A DNA stretch of 64,000 nt from Schistocephalus solidus. Its lineage: Eukaryota > Platyhelminthes > Cestoda > Diphyllobothriidea > Diphyllobothriidae. Of this stretch, positions 47,190 to 59,650 are shown piece after piece. The stretch covers positions 1 to 64,000 of the forward strand of contig WEDG01005121.1 in assembly GCA_017591395.1 (NCBI GenBank), in the 5' to 3' direction. The position numbers and the translations under genes are program-made. Below the pieces are notes generated by a model. The model saw nothing but the letters and a program-made list of their open reading frames with translations, had not been told where the DNA came from and did not search any database. The stretch's first letter is position 1. The number at the start of each line of letters is the position of its first letter.

Positions 47190-47700
47190 TGAACTAAGAT
47201 TCAGGCTCTAATGCTCCCCCCATGATCTCAGTGTCATGTAGTGCGGTCTGAACTTGTGAAGTGGAAAGTTTAGTTGCGGTTTCTTGTTGTGTCAGCCCGA
47301 TCCTTCTCGAGACGTCTTTATAAGAAGCTGAATGTAGATCCAAACTGTGCGTATTAGGCAGCGGAGGTTTCATTCTGTCTGTTCTGCATCCAGTCGAGCC
47401 TTTATCTGCGTAATTCTCGTACGTATGGTAGCTGCCAGAAGAGGGGCGATACCCACATTCAACTCTGTGGCAATGAATTCTGTTGTCTCTGACATATGCT
47501 GAAGAGCTCTTCTTTACCAATTGGTCTCCCGAGATATCGTAGCTTTTGTGCTGTTTCCTCTGATTCATTGTAAAGCGTATTTACCAGTTCGAAGATTGCC
47601 CTTACACTACCACGTTTGTGCATCATCGTATGGTTGTCATGATATTTGAGTTCCTGCGTTCTGCTAATTGTCTTTCTATCCACTGTAGCAGTAAGACTGA
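47190..47700 (-). other. Overlapping minus-strand open frames of unknown origin
   Basis: Frames 47683-47459 (RAIFELVNTLYNESEETAQK, LRYLGRPIGKEELF) and 47568-47194 look like pieces of one decayed coding sequence with a frameshift. Composition resembles a coding remnant, perhaps of a transposon. I do not recognise the family. Confidence 0.3.
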
Positions 47701-49730
47701 CTTCTTCTACTACAACCCCGTCTAAAGCCGCGATTCACCAATCAGGATTTGATAATGGGCATGTAAAAGCAGTCCCTGGCCGGAGACAGCATAATTACTG
47801 AAGGAATAACAAAACCACTAAGTAGTGAGGATCTCGTCAAGTAAAAGTGTCCTTTCCATGGGACGTGCTCCTGAAGGTTTTTTCTGCCGGCATTCCTCCC
47901 TCATCGTTTGACCAATTCTGGGAAAAAATTAGCCGGGATATCCGGCAACCCGGTTATGCCACCAAATTACGACGAACTATGGGTTGTTGCAGAAATTTCT
48001 TTTAAGCTTACATAAATAACGACGAAAACAGGCAGTGCTGATTGGACAGGTGTCGTGAATATTCGCAATATTAAAATCATTGTGAATCCTGCTTTTAACT
48101 TTTGGTTTAACCAATGCAATCGAAGCCGAGTCTGGTGAGAGGGGAATTCGTATGTCCGGTTGTCCTCGCGCCGCCAAAAATGAACCAGCACAGAAGGGAA
48201 CTAATCTGCTGACGTCGGATTTTTATTTCAGTTACGCTGGCGAACTTCTTCTTTAGGTGAAAACATAAAGGTATATTCAGACGAAATTTAGAGAAGTAAC
48301 TCATACAGATCTGCGTGACTTGCAGCCTTCGAACTTGCCGTGAACTTACTGTACCCTGATAGTGTACGGAGTGGCGTTAAGGGCCATCTGCCAAAAAGAA
48401 GAATATGCTTAAATTCGAGCAAGGGAGAGTAGGAGCACGTTTTGATAATCGAATTCGCGAGTGTAGTTGAAACATACAAGGATTTTTTATTTAGAAGCAT
48501 CAGAAGCTTATTGAACCTGGCCCTGGCTGCATATACATATCAAAAACCAATGAGAAGAATTTAGTCTATTTAATTCGCCTTAAAGTATTGGATGTTTACA
48601 TAAGTATCTCCATAGTGTATTTAGCAACACAGTCATGCCTGGAAAAAACATTTTGCCGTCAGATGTATCAATAGTCAGGTTTGAAGTGCAGCCGAACAGA
48701 CATACACTCTTCGGAATTTATTGCCTCTAATTTCAAATGATGTTTTCTGACAAAGCCCTGGCAGTGGTTTCTTACTAGTCAATTAGAGAAAATATTTCAG
48801 AACATTTTTCTAGGTTTTGCACCCTGTGAAACACCTATTTTGCATAAACCTTAACGCGTTAGAGATCTACAACGCTTGGCTAGCATTTCAAAATGAAATC
48901 CATGGACACCTCAGTGGTTCTGAGAAAAATGAGCCTGAAGAGGAGACTTATGCCAAGACTCTCCGTTGAACAGGCGGAACTCGCGCAGGGAATGTTTACA
49001 TGTTGCAAACAAAGTTCTACTGAGGTACATGGCCATGATTAATTCGGTTAGGATAGTTTTTATTGTCACCGTCGCAAAGAAACGGCACTCCCTAGAGTAC
49101 AGCTGGCTTGGAACCTAACCGACAGCAATAAATCAAACTCAAAAATCGTCTTTGATCCTTGTTTTAATCCTAACCGTAACCGTAGCTCAGCCCTAACCCT
49201 GGCCAGGATTTCTCTGTGATGTAGTTCAAAGCCCTTTGTAAACTGTGGCTATCCTATTCGCGTGTCCTGCCACGCAGAGGCACGTTAAAAAAAAACATTG
49301 AAGATAATCATTGGTCTAGTTTTGCGTCTATAGTGTTTGAAATCTAGACTTTATCATGGGACAAACGTGCTCTTTTCAAATTGTCTGCTCACCCCAAGAA
49401 ACACTGATTTGCCGGAATAAACCAGAGTAATGCATAGGCAGCCTGCCAAACAACCTTAATGACGTCCCAAAATATCGTGAACACCACACATCTACCCACC
49501 GTCATTGCATATTTATGCGAATAAGGGTCTAGTAAAAAATATCCTAGAGCAATCAGGCTACGAAGGTGCATAAACGGCAAGGAAGGTTGATCAGAAATGT
49601 GGGCGATCGACGACTGACAACTGTCTTCTACGCCACCCGAGATCGCAGAAATGCGGAGAAGAAGCCCAGAACTCTTTGAACTCTTGGAGCTCACGTGATC
49701 CACCTCGCACTGCTCTAGTAAGAGTCAGTG
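47701..49730. other. No recognised gene
   Basis: Short open frames only. Degenerate 'ctaacc' words at 49160-49205 resemble telomeric repeats but are not tandem. Confidence 0.35.
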
Positions 49731-49734
49731 AGAA

Positions 49735-50000
49735 AAATATGGCTCAATGGTTAGTGCGTTGATCTTCTGCTAAACAGGCCACGGGTTCGAGCCTTGGGTG
49801 GATATGACTGGATGATGACGACTAATGAGCCCGAAATGGGTATTCCAGTCTGCCTGGTCTTTGTCAGCAGTGGTACTCTACCACTACTACTACCTGCCAC
49901 TATGTGGCTGCTGGCGGAGCTCGAGAATGAGCCTCGAGGCAGAATGGGACGAATGAGTTCCGTTCACGTTCGGAGGGCGTTCATTACCAAAAGAAAGGAC
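49735..50000 (+). repeat. Near full-length tRNA-derived SINE
   Basis: tRNA head ggctcaatggttagtgcg with B box gggttcgagcc, body, and the 3' block 'gagaatgagcctcgaggcagaatggga'. The hammerhead segment at 49806-49850 has perfect 6-bp stem I arms (GACTGG/CCAGTC) and GAAA, but the core reads ATGATGA. Confidence 0.88.
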
Positions 50001-53000
50001 TCTCGCATCCAACTTACCGCCTCCGCAAGCGACTTGATCTTGTGTGCCATGCGCAGCCGGAAACTTGACCGTTGTTTCGGAAAGTGATGTATGCAGTGTG
50101 CCCCACCAAATGCTGACGCAGGGTCAGCGAATTTGCTTGAATTACAGTAGGCAACCCGTCTAGTGAAACAAGCGGAAGGAAAAGGCGATACTGAATTGTC
50201 TGATTCTAAAATACTCCACATTCTATTTATTAACATAGCATATGCCAGAAAAGGCCCTTTTGCCATGCAGAATATATTTATTAATTATTTTATCAAGTAA
50301 AATAATGGCAACTTTGAGCGGAAATCTACATGACCTTGCATTTCGGTTGATTCCTATCCTAGTAGCTATCCGACACTAAGTTTAAGCTGCTGTGTGTGTT
50401 TTCTATGAGAAGATGGTAATATAAAAGTGACAGTTTTAACAAATAAAAATAGCTACACTTGAAAATGGATTCTTTGTCACCGCAAATGCGATGGAGCAAG
50501 GTGCAAACCAGCAGTTTAATCTTAGAAACTTAGACGTTTGGTTGATTTTTAAAATTCAAGTTTACAAATCCGTGTGATTTGATGCCGTACAAAGCAGAAA
50601 TAACGTCTACTGAAATTTCTTTGTTTACACCTTCTGAAAATGTTCTACCCTCTGAAAGTACTGTTAGGTCTTAATGTCTGTCAGCCCTCTTAGTAAAAAG
50701 CTCTGTTAAGTTTGAAGCATGTAATTAGAAATGTTTTGTATTATCTAGTTTCCGTTTATACATAATTCAGAAACGGAACGGGTAGAAGATTATGAATTTT
50801 TGACTTTCTTAGTTTTTATACGAAAAGTCGAACAGTGACTAAAAATACTAGCAGAATGAGGTTTCTGACCGAAGCAAGGGAAAACTTGATGATAATTTCG
50901 CGCTTGTTAGAAATCGTCGGATAACCTTAACAGAGCCTCGGGTTACCGCAACTCAACCTCGAATCCACGTTCTTCGGTCATCGAGCGTTGTTACTTATAA
51001 CGTTCTACCACTTTGGTTTGCGAGTGTGAATTCTAACTATGGTTGGTTTGCATTCGGTTTTGGTTTAAAAGTAAAACAATCAGGTTTCGGTCAAAGAGTG
51101 CACATGACAAGTAGACCGAATAAGCAAACCAGGGGGTGTGTAAGGAGCAAAACTTCTTTGCAGATCTACTAACGGTAATCGAGATCAGCCGAATGCTCAC
51201 CTGTGCAACCGAAATTGAATAATTAGCACAAAGTAGAATTAACACGAACTGATTATTAGAAGCAGGAATAATAATCAAGCAAGGATATGGTGTGTACAGT
51301 AGAGAACCTATCTTATGCAAAATGCCGAAGTTTGCGAAAGATTGATAATCACCCGCAAACCGGCGCGAACGCTTGTGACAAAAGGAACAATCTTCAGGAA
51401 ACGTCAAAGGTAATTTAATTTTGTTGAGACATACTAAATTTTTTTGAGAAAAATGCGGTTAATTCTCTAAACGTGAAAATTCGCTGTTTATGTGATGAAT
51501 AGTTTTTAAATAGAACTGTCAATCGATAGCGTAAGCATACATATTCGTGTATATTATGAAACCTATCCTTTCGTTATATTGTCGTACAGGTATTTATGGT
51601 ACTGGATTACCATTAGTTTCAGATCGTCTTTGAAGTACTGGTGGATATTTCACGATTTTTCATCGTTTTTAAAACACAATGGCAATAAATTCCCTACGAG
51701 CACCAGCCCCGCCTGGCCCCCTCTGGCCCAGGGGCCAGGCGGGCCATGCGGGAGCCAAGTTGATGGCGTGGCCCCCTCTGGCCCCCTTGCTAGAAAAAAA
51801 TTGCGCAGCGGGACCCCACGATTTTCTCGCATTAGCAACCCCTTTTACTTTTTATCGAATGCCCACCGCACATAACCTTCCCCATCCTAATCGGTCACTA
51901 CTGATATACCCCTAATTATTGTTCTAGTAACGGCCCAATTTCATACAATAAATATGGCTTACGTTTGGATCCATTCAAGCCATTCCTGCGATGTACCCAC
52001 TCACACCTGAAATAGGATATTTGAAGATGAAAGTTGCAAAGTAGTTGCTTATAAAAAAATTTAAATAACACTGTACATGCGCAGTATAAATTGTTCATGG
52101 TTTTTCCACGTGGCTACTGTTATTCGGTGGCAGTTCGTAAAATGCAGAAATATGTTGGTTACCGTGGTGAACATTATGAAAAGATGTATAAATCACAAAG
52201 TCAGGATTAAAATAAATATCACTAAGTTAATAACGTTTCAACCTGAAATTCGTTAAGTGTAAAGACATTGAGATAATTACCATGTCTTCGGACGCAGACT
52301 TTCTCCGTAAATTAGACCACTGGTGGAACATTCCGGAAGCTGAATAAATATGCTGGATTAATTCAATGGAGTAGTTTTACCTTCTCAGTTGCATCCCGGC
52401 GTTTTGATCTGCCACCGTACCTATCTCTGGCACCATGAAACCAGTCAATAGCTGTTCTGCGAATAACATCCGCGGAACAATTATTGAAGCTGGTATTTAG
52501 GCGAATGGCTTCTGCAGACGTCAGGGAAACGTTATGACCTACCTGTAAAAACTCTATAGAGTGGACAGCCAATAAATGACCGCTTGTCAGTGGATCCGGC
52601 CCAGCAGATGTTTAGGCACAGGGGTGGTCCAATAAAACATGTCAAGAGGTTCCGGAAGAACTCTCTTTTATTTTTCCCCCTAACACAGACAACCTTTCTA
52701 TCTACAAATCCCGAACAACATTTAGAAATAAATATATCCAAACCGCCTCATTGGCATAATCCGTTGTCCTACTCATTCCTCCAAGGAAGTCATTGTAGGC
52801 CTCCTCTGTGCACAGGGCAGACGACAGATCAACTGGCTAGCAGTGTTGGGGACAGCTATCGCCCGTGTTTCCTTGCACATGTCGTTTAAGGCTGCCCATA
52901 GTTGTTCCGTGTTGCGAGCCTGCCTGTCTGCTATGTAATCAACTTTTTTTCCAGGTTAAGGTTAAAAACAATGAGAAAAGCCGTACCATAGCAATTCCAT

Positions 53001-53270
53001 GTCCTTTCGTAGTTCCTTGATTGAAGTTGAAAGGACACCTTCAGATCGTTCAGGTAGTAGTCTGAGGTACACATTAGTAAAAAATGCTTACTGATAAGTG
53101 GACGGAGGAGATGGTCGTACTGGTGTACTCCCAGGCATCGATGGGCCCGGTATATTCTCATCATTCCTAGGTCTTAAAACAATATTGTCGAAGGTTCTTA
53201 CTGCAATATCGCTAATGCCATCGGTCAGCCAGCCAGTCCCCGTTCTGGCTCTGTTGACCGGCCAATGAAA
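50001..53270. other. No recognised gene
   Basis: AT-rich. It contains a GC-rich stretch of repeated 'ggccccctctggccc' words (about 51705-51790) that resembles 15546-15600. A 69-codon minus frame (52572-52363) has DVIRRTAIDWFHGARDRYGG but no recognised relative. Confidence 0.35.
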
Positions 53271-53276
53271 TCGTCC

Positions 53277-53765
53277 TCATCTTCGGACGCCGAAGTGAGT
53301 TGGCGTGGACAGATGAATAGCATTTGAGGTCATCCGTCTCCTCAGCCTTTTTTCCAACTTTTTGTTGTTCTTTTTGGAACGTGTGCAACAAGGGAATGAA
53401 AATAAAGTGATCATCAATGTTAAAAGCGACATATTTACATATAATATCAGATAGGGTTGCAGTCGAAGGACAAGTTGCCAAAGTTGGGGCTTTAAACATG
53501 AAAAGGCTAGAAGAAGAAATGTATGTTGTAAAAAAGTCACAGCAGTCAACAAACGGAAGTTACTGTATTCAATTAGAGGTAATAGATGTAAGAACACACG
53601 GTCTGCCAACGACCAGTACCACGTTGTCCGGCGTTTCCTTCGAGAGCACATAACCGTTGTGGAAGATGGCAGGGGAGCTGCGGGGTAGCTGTATATATCG
53701 TGGTACGCCATCATCGTCGTCCAACAGCATGGGGCATAATGGCAAACCAGGCATAGGTCTTTCTG
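53277..53765 (-). pseudogene. CACTA-type transposase C-terminal fragment
   Basis: The minus frame reads MPGLPLCPMLLDDDDGVPRY, then FHNGYVLSKETPDNVVLVVG and GRPCVL. It is clearly homologous to the end of the transposase pseudogene at 12705-12537. After a stop and frameshift it continues with FKAPTLATCPSTATLSDI and IDDHFIFIPLLHTFQK, a part that the first copy lacks because it is cut off at 12537. The rest of the element is absent. Confidence 0.65.
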
Positions 53766-54331
53766 TAATATGCGTTTATCGAAACCTTCAAAATAAGATA
53801 TTCCTTGAAAGCATTTATCGAGATAGTGAACTTTTGGATATTCTTTCTGATGGTGATGACCATTTGCGTCATAGTTGTAAATTCACCCAAACACGGAAAC
53901 TAGTTGCCGAAAAAAATGAACGTCCACAACAAAACTCGTTAATCAATGTGCTTTAAATCAATTAAAAAAACATTTTATCATAATTTAACCGTTTAGAAAG
54001 CGCGTTAATTAGATATTTATTTTGACGAATATATGCTGAGTTAAGTCAAAGTGAAAATGTGGAAGTTTTATCAGTTTCGTGACTTCCCTAAAAATAGATG
54101 ATATATTATCGGCACTTTTTGCTACATTTTGTTTTACTTTAATATCCCGTTCTAAGATTCCGAATACTCAACAGAGTATCTGAATATGTACGAAGGCTTT
54201 TCGAAAGTTGCCCTTCTGTCCATTGCGTTTCTAAATTCCGGATGAGTGGAAACTGTGCTTTACAAAAAGTATGTCATCGCATACTTCCAAATCAACCTAG
54301 GTGTTTCTGTAGTCCTTCTCCACAGTATCTT
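53766..54331. other. No recognised gene
   Basis: AT-rich sequence between the CACTA fragment and the solo LTR. Nothing was recognised. Confidence 0.35.
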
Positions 54332-54335
54332 GTAC

Positions 54336-54860
54336 TGTAGAAAGTTCTAACCACGTGTTCCACGCGCGTCCGTAGAATCTTCTAGAAAACGCGCCCCTTG
54401 ATGGGGCGCGCTCGATTCTTCATCCTATTTATACGTCTAGTACTTAAACATGATTTATGTTTCTTATCAAGTTTTATAACATAATACTATAGTTTAAGTT
54501 TTAATGTAAGGAAAATATATCTAGCTTAAGTTTGTTTTAATTCATTTCTCTAATACAACTCAACCAATCATCACCAGTGGGAGCCGACCTTGTCAATGGA
54601 GATGTTATAAATACGGCTGAGGAATGAAATCCTGGACCCCCGTTTTCCGGCCGCATCTTCGACCAGGAACCATCTCCGCAGCCCGTCCGTCGCTCCTCCC
54701 GGATCTCAACTGAACAGCCATCCAACTGACTTAGATTATTTTTGTACCTAGGTTCCCATTCCCATTAGTTTCTTACTGTACTTAGGTTACTAGTATATTG
54801 TACACATCCACGTCTTCCTGTCCTTCTGGGTCGCTGCTTGTACGTCTCGGGCACGTTACA
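54336..54860. mobile_element. Solo LTR (525 bp) with 4-bp target site duplication
   Basis: The segment begins TGTAGAAAG and ends ACGTTACA (TGTA...TACA termini). It is flanked on both sides by gtac (54332-54335 and 54861-54864), as expected for insertion by a retroviral-type integrase. A TATA box (tataaata, 54606-54613) lies in the middle, fitting a U3-R-U5 layout read on the + strand. No internal coding region follows, so it is a recombined solo LTR, most likely Gypsy-type. The superfamily is not proven. Confidence 0.65.
54340..54434 (+). promoter_or_regulatory. Heat-shock elements plus TATA-like box in the LTR
   Basis: A perfect three-unit heat-shock element GAAtcTTCtaGAA lies at 54375-54387, with a two-unit site GAAagTTC at 54340-54347. 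A GC-rich hairpin (cgcgcccc/ggggcgcg, 54390-54410) and a TATA-like tatttata at 54427-54434 follow. The arrangement resembles an hsp promoter, but no chaperone ORF follows. Confidence 0.6.
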
Positions 54861-54864
54861 GTAC

Positions 54865-56390
54865 GTATTTTGTTAACGGCCTTCGTGTTCACCGTATTAA
54901 AATAATGATAATACTGGTAAAGGAGTTTATTCCTGCATTTTGTAGCAAAATATGTCAGCGATTTGGCAAAAAACATTTTTAAAGCTGAATTTATTTCTTG
55001 TTTCTCAAAACCACTGCGATTCCTTGAACCTGCCTTTGCCTGATTTTCATTGAATTTAGATATATATTTGAGGTTCCAGGAGGGAGCTAGTTGAAACCTT
55101 TCGTGCTTCTATCAATGTTCTTTTATTGCATAGTGCACAAAATTGTATACCTTGCTCTGCGATGCTAAATAGCATGGGAAATTTCTTCAATGTCCGGTGA
55201 CCTCCGATTTCGTCCAAATGCTGCCTGTCTTCCTTCAATATTTAAGATTGAAAATGCAGTGTGCTTTAGAAAAAAAGGCTTCATGAGCACCAAATCCATC
55301 CAACAACCTTAAATAACAATATCAACTGTACGCTTAATTAATCACTCAAATTTCGATCACACTTTGCACATGTTAAGTCATCTACTGTAGTCGAGTTCAA
55401 CAGCGGATAACCCATGGAACGTGTCTTACAGAAATTAACCGTAATAGGGGTTTTCCTGTGAGGTATTAGGACGCAGGCTTCTAACCCTTACCTTATCCCC
55501 AAGCTAGACTCTCACTGTTAAAAATAATCTCAACTTCAACCCGAGGAAAAAATTAATCGAAAAACGTCCACCTAAATAAAGTTAGTGGCGAGGCTTGCGT
55601 ACTAAACCCACCCGACTGCATAGCATATCCTTACCGTTAATTGTTATTTTTACTTATTGTAATCCCTTGCCGATATCATGGTCAAATTCATATCTAAGAT
55701 AGGGTTTAGCTTTTTTGATAAATAATAGCATCAAAATTTGTACAAAACAATACCTTTGTTTATATCTAAGTAACTTCGACTTTTAAGTGAGAACTGTCCA
55801 CCGTTCGTGAACGGCCAGTTTCTTGTTCCTACAAGAACAGGACAAGGAATTTCCTGCAAAGACCATAAAATGTCCCAAGATAGATCATCTTCCATATTGG
55901 GTGTAAGACTTGGTGGAGCGAGGATAACTTCGGTCAAAATTTGGAACAACAGCTTCTTGTGAGAATTCCTCCACAGTCTTATTCCAATGTTCCATTAGTA
56001 AACTTTAATTTATGGAATAATCCATATTCCTATTGAGAGAGTTTGAATATCTTCACATGCTTCAAGTCGTTATATAACAGTAGTTATTACAGCTTGACGG
56101 CCGACAATACAGCGGTAAATATAAATTATATTTTTTTCCAAATACAATCAACAATTACTTAACTTTGCGAATTTCTAAACTCAATTTAAACCTACCTTTC
56201 CAATCTGAAAAATCACTTTCTACACTCACAAGCTTATTAAGACTTTTATAAATTACCTAAGAAGACGAAAAAGTTGGCCCTTCTTCAAAAAAAGCACCTC
56301 TGAATATAATCGTTTCATGCTTTCATCAATTGAAATTAATTATGTAAAGAAATCATTACAACCTTTAACATCATACGCTAGCTTTCCTAA
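54865..56390. other. No recognised gene
   Basis: AT-rich with short minus frames that I do not recognise. Confidence 0.35.
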
Positions 56391-56464
56391 CTCATGAAGT
56401 TCTCTTGGTGCTAATGCAGGAATTCTATCTGGCCCAGGCGACTTGGCAGGCTTTATACGGTGTA

Positions 56465-57690
56465 ATTCAGCCCTAACTACGGTTGGGTGAAAAGTCTAGC
56501 CCCTCTATTGTGGAGGAATAAGAAGAAGAAAACGGGCAAGGAGGGGAAGGAAGAAGAAGGAGAAGAAGAAGAAGAAAAAAAAGAAGAAAAAGAAGAAGAA
56601 AAAGGGCAAGGAGAGCAAGGAGAGGATAAAATTGGTTGACAAACTACGGTTGACAAACTACGGTCGGTGAAAAAGTCTAACCCCTCTATTGTGCAGGAAG
56701 AAGGAGAAGAAAAAGGGCAAGGAGGGGAAGGAAGAAGAAGAAGAAGAAGAAGAAGAAGAAGAAGAAAAAGAAGAAGAAAAAGGGCAAGGAGAGCAAGGAG
56801 GGGATAAAATTGGTTGACAAACTACGGTTGACAAACTACGGTCGGTGAAAAAGTCTAACCCTCTATTGTGCAGGAAGAAGGAGAAGAAAAAGGGCAAGGA
56901 GGGGAAGGAAGAAGAAGAAGAAGAAGAAGAAGAAGAAGAAGAAGAAAAAGAAGAAGAAAAAGGGCAAGGAGAGCAAGGAGGGGATAAAATTGGTTGACAA
57001 ACTACGGTTGACAAACTACGGTCGGTGAAAAGTCTAACCCCTCTATTGTGCAGGAAGAAGGAGAAGAAAAAGGGCAAGGAGGGGAAGGAAGAAGAAGAAG
57101 AAGAAGAAGAAGAAGAAGAAGAAGAAAAAGAAGAAGAAAAAGGGCAAGGAGAGCAAGGAGGGGATAAAATTGGTTGACAAACTACGGTTGACAAACTACG
57201 GTCGGTGAAAAGTCTAACCCCTCTATTGTGCAGGAAGAAGGAGAAGAAAAAGGGCAAGGAGGGGAAGGAAGAAGAAGAAGAAGAAGAAGAAGAAGAAGAA
57301 GAAAAAGAAGAAGAAAAAGGGCAAGGAGAGCAAGGAGGGATAAAATTGGTTGACAAACTACGGTTGACAAACTACGGTCGGTGAAAAAGTCTAACCCTCT
57401 ATTGTGCAGGAAGAAGGAGAAGAAAAAAAGGGCAAGGAGGGGAAGGAAGAAGAAGAAGAAGAAGAAGAAGAAGAAGAAGAAGAAGAAAAAGAAGAAGAAA
57501 AAGGGCAAGGAGAGCAAGGAGGGCATAAAATTGGTTGACAAACTACGGTTGACAAACTACGGTCGGTGAAAGTCTAACCCCTCTATTGTGCAGGAAGAAG
57601 GAGAAGAAAAAAGGCAAGGAGGGTAAGGAAGAAGAAGAAGAAGAAGAAGAAAAAGAAAAAGAAAAAGGGCAACGAGGGCAACGAGGGGTA
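56465..57690. repeat. 180-bp minisatellite with nested (AAG)n microsatellites
   Basis: The word tgacaaactacggtcgg recurs at 56651, 56829, 57009, 57189, 57365 and 57550 (periods 178, 180, 180, 176, 185). Each unit has ctattgtgcaggaag, a GAAGAAG tract of variable length and gggcaaggagagcaagga. About six full units plus partial ends. The long Ser/Phe-rich frames across it are artefacts. Confidence 0.95.
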
Positions 57691-57694
57691 AACA

Positions 57695-57930
57695 TTAGTT
57701 GACAAACGGGTAGAATAGCAGCAAAAGAATTTGGTTCTCGGGTAAAGGGCTCTCGGGCAGAATAGAATAGCAGCAAACGGGTAGAGTAGCAGCAAAAGAA
57801 TTAGGCTCTCGAGTAAAGGGCTCTCGGGTAAAGGCTCTCGGGCAAGGAGGGGTAAACATTGGTTGACAAATGGGTAGAATAGCTGCCAAAATAATTAGGC
57901 TCTCGAGTAAAGACGCTCTAAAATAATTTG
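57695..57930. repeat. Irregular short duplications
   Basis: Words such as 'gggtagaatagcagcaaa', 'ggctctcgagtaaag' and 'ctctcgggtaaagg' repeat two to four times between the minisatellite and the linker of the CR1-like ORF. Confidence 0.8.
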
Positions 57931-58870
57931 GGAAAAAGGGATGCTTTAACCTGATCGTCGGTCTCCAGTTTTCCATCTGCAGACCTAAGGGCAGGAATCA
58001 TTTCCTGAGTTCTCTTTTTCCTCAGTATGTAGCCATATAGCATTTTGGGGTGTTCCAACGATTTTTGTAGTATGTTTAGTTCAAAATTCCTTCGCAGCCT
58101 TATAGCCTTGTTTTTACAAACGTTGCATTGCTGCTTATATTCCGGTAAGTGATCATCGGAGCCGGTTTGTCTTTAACGCCTCCAGAACCGATTTCTTTTT
58201 TGGAAGATACCTGCAAATTTAAGTTTTTCCATTTTTGGCGGTTTGTTATTGTCTTTCTTCTGAGAGGACAGTTGAGATAAAAAATCATTTTCAATAACGA
58301 GCTGAAAGTTGGCCAATCGTTATTGGTTCCACCATGTAGTTCTGTTTCACAGGGTATCTCTGACATTCGTCTTCTCATATGTGAGAATTCCCCCTTCCAA
58401 ATGTTTCTTCCCCACCTATCATGCAAATTTGGTTTGGAAAACAGGGAGTACGCGAAGTGCAACGCAATGTGAACGCTTGACCCTAATGGCGGTCGATCCT
58501 GTAGTCAAAGCATATTATCCTCACCTCGGGTAAAAATCAGGTCAAGAAAGTTTGCCTGTTGTCCTTCTCTCATCCGTGTTTCAAAGGTGACGTTCTGAGA
58601 AAGAATTTTGTTTGTTGCCCATTGTATTAGTTTGTGGTTGAAGTTATCTGGCCTTCCCTGCGCAGTCCATGTTTTACAGTCAATACCAGAAGCATTAAAA
58701 TATTCAACGATGATGACGTCTTTCTTCTCGCTGGCTTTGTACAGTTCCGTTATGAGAATAAGATCATGATCGGAAGTCTGATAAGGCGAACTGTACGCAA
58801 CCGATATCGTCAGTGATCTGGAATACTTATCAGATATTCCAATGCTTAATAGTTCCATATCTCGTACTAG

Positions 58871-59650
58871 AATATGTACAGTACCTATCCTAACTCATTA
58901 AATCTTATGGATTTCATGAAGAGTCCCAGAATTGGATATAAAGACTTAAAACTAAAGCAGGCCTCTAATTCACAAATTATTTTTTTCTAAAAATACCTGA
59001 TTTTCAAGATAGTATATTTTACGATTTTTTCTACAAAATATGTTTGAAGTTATAGGTGTACAGAAAATCGAGGAAAAAAATGTGTATAATTAGCGTAGTC
59101 ATTTCTATCGAGTAGAGTATTTACAGAGGGCCTACAAAATGTTCATTTAAAAACTGGAATACAATCGTGGCTGAAATATTTGGCCGTAGGCTGGCAGATA
59201 TAAAAAAAACATCCAAGTAAATCTTTCTAATGGAGAACCCATTTAGCATTTCGGTTAATATTTCAAGGGATAGACCAGCTTTTATAGATTTCTAAATACA
59301 ATTGGACATAATCGATAAGGATTTTAGGGCGCGGTACCAAATATTGCCTCAAATAAAGGATAGCGCATACTTAAGCAAAAAAATTAAAGGTGATACTTGG
59401 GAATGGGAAACCTTTGAAGCCTTGCACTATATTCTAGGAAGTGTACATATTACCCTGTAGATAATCCTCTTGAAATTTAACGCAGGGTCAAGACTATTAC
59501 GAAGGGCTTCCGGTTCTCGCGTCTTACCATTTTATAGGAAGTATGTGGTTCACGAGATCCCCTGGTCAGGTATTTGTAGGCCGTCAAACACCGTGGACCC
59601 GAAAACCTAGTGAATATATTACTGAAAAATAAATACCCGGTGTTCATTAA
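58871..59650. other. No recognised feature
   Basis: AT-rich, unique-looking sequence. Confidence 0.35.

Larger units (their letters stand above)
56397..58870 (-). pseudogene. CR1-like retrotransposon ORF2 part (EN and start of RT) with minisatellite expansion
   Basis: From 58858 downward the endonuclease reads SLTISVAYSSPYQTSDHD, VIIVEYFNASGID and MREGQQANFLDLIFTRGEDN. Next comes the linker GRNIWKGEFSHMRRRMSE and, after frameshifts, a region matching 11990-12295 of the other family member. The RT start (AKSPGPDRIPALA-type) is at 56400-56470. In between, the linker coding for FSPTVV-type residues is expanded into the tandem repeat at 56465-57690. The catalytic RT is missing: the copy is cut at 56397. 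Confidence 0.8.

Noticed and set aside
47967..48304. Overlapping minus-strand frames as a transposon gene
   Set aside because: No catalytic motif or recognisable domain; frames are short and mutually overlapping.
49150..49210. Telomere-like sequence (ctaaccgtaaccg ... ccctaaccctgg)
   Set aside because: The words are irregular and not tandem; too short to be an interstitial telomere array. The same holds for ggttaggttg around 46510-46640.
49389..49703. 104-codon hydrophobic minus-strand ORF as a membrane protein
   Set aside because: No recognisable family and no splice or neighbour support. Chance frame in AT-rich DNA is more likely.
54336..54550. Hsp70 gene promoter
   Set aside because: The heat-shock element and TATA box looked like a chaperone promoter, but no chaperone reading frame follows. 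The segment fits inside a 525-bp LTR with a target duplication.
56658..57356. 232-codon Ser/Phe-rich ORF on the minus strand
   Set aside because: It is the translation of the 180-bp minisatellite and its (AAG)n tracts, not a gene.
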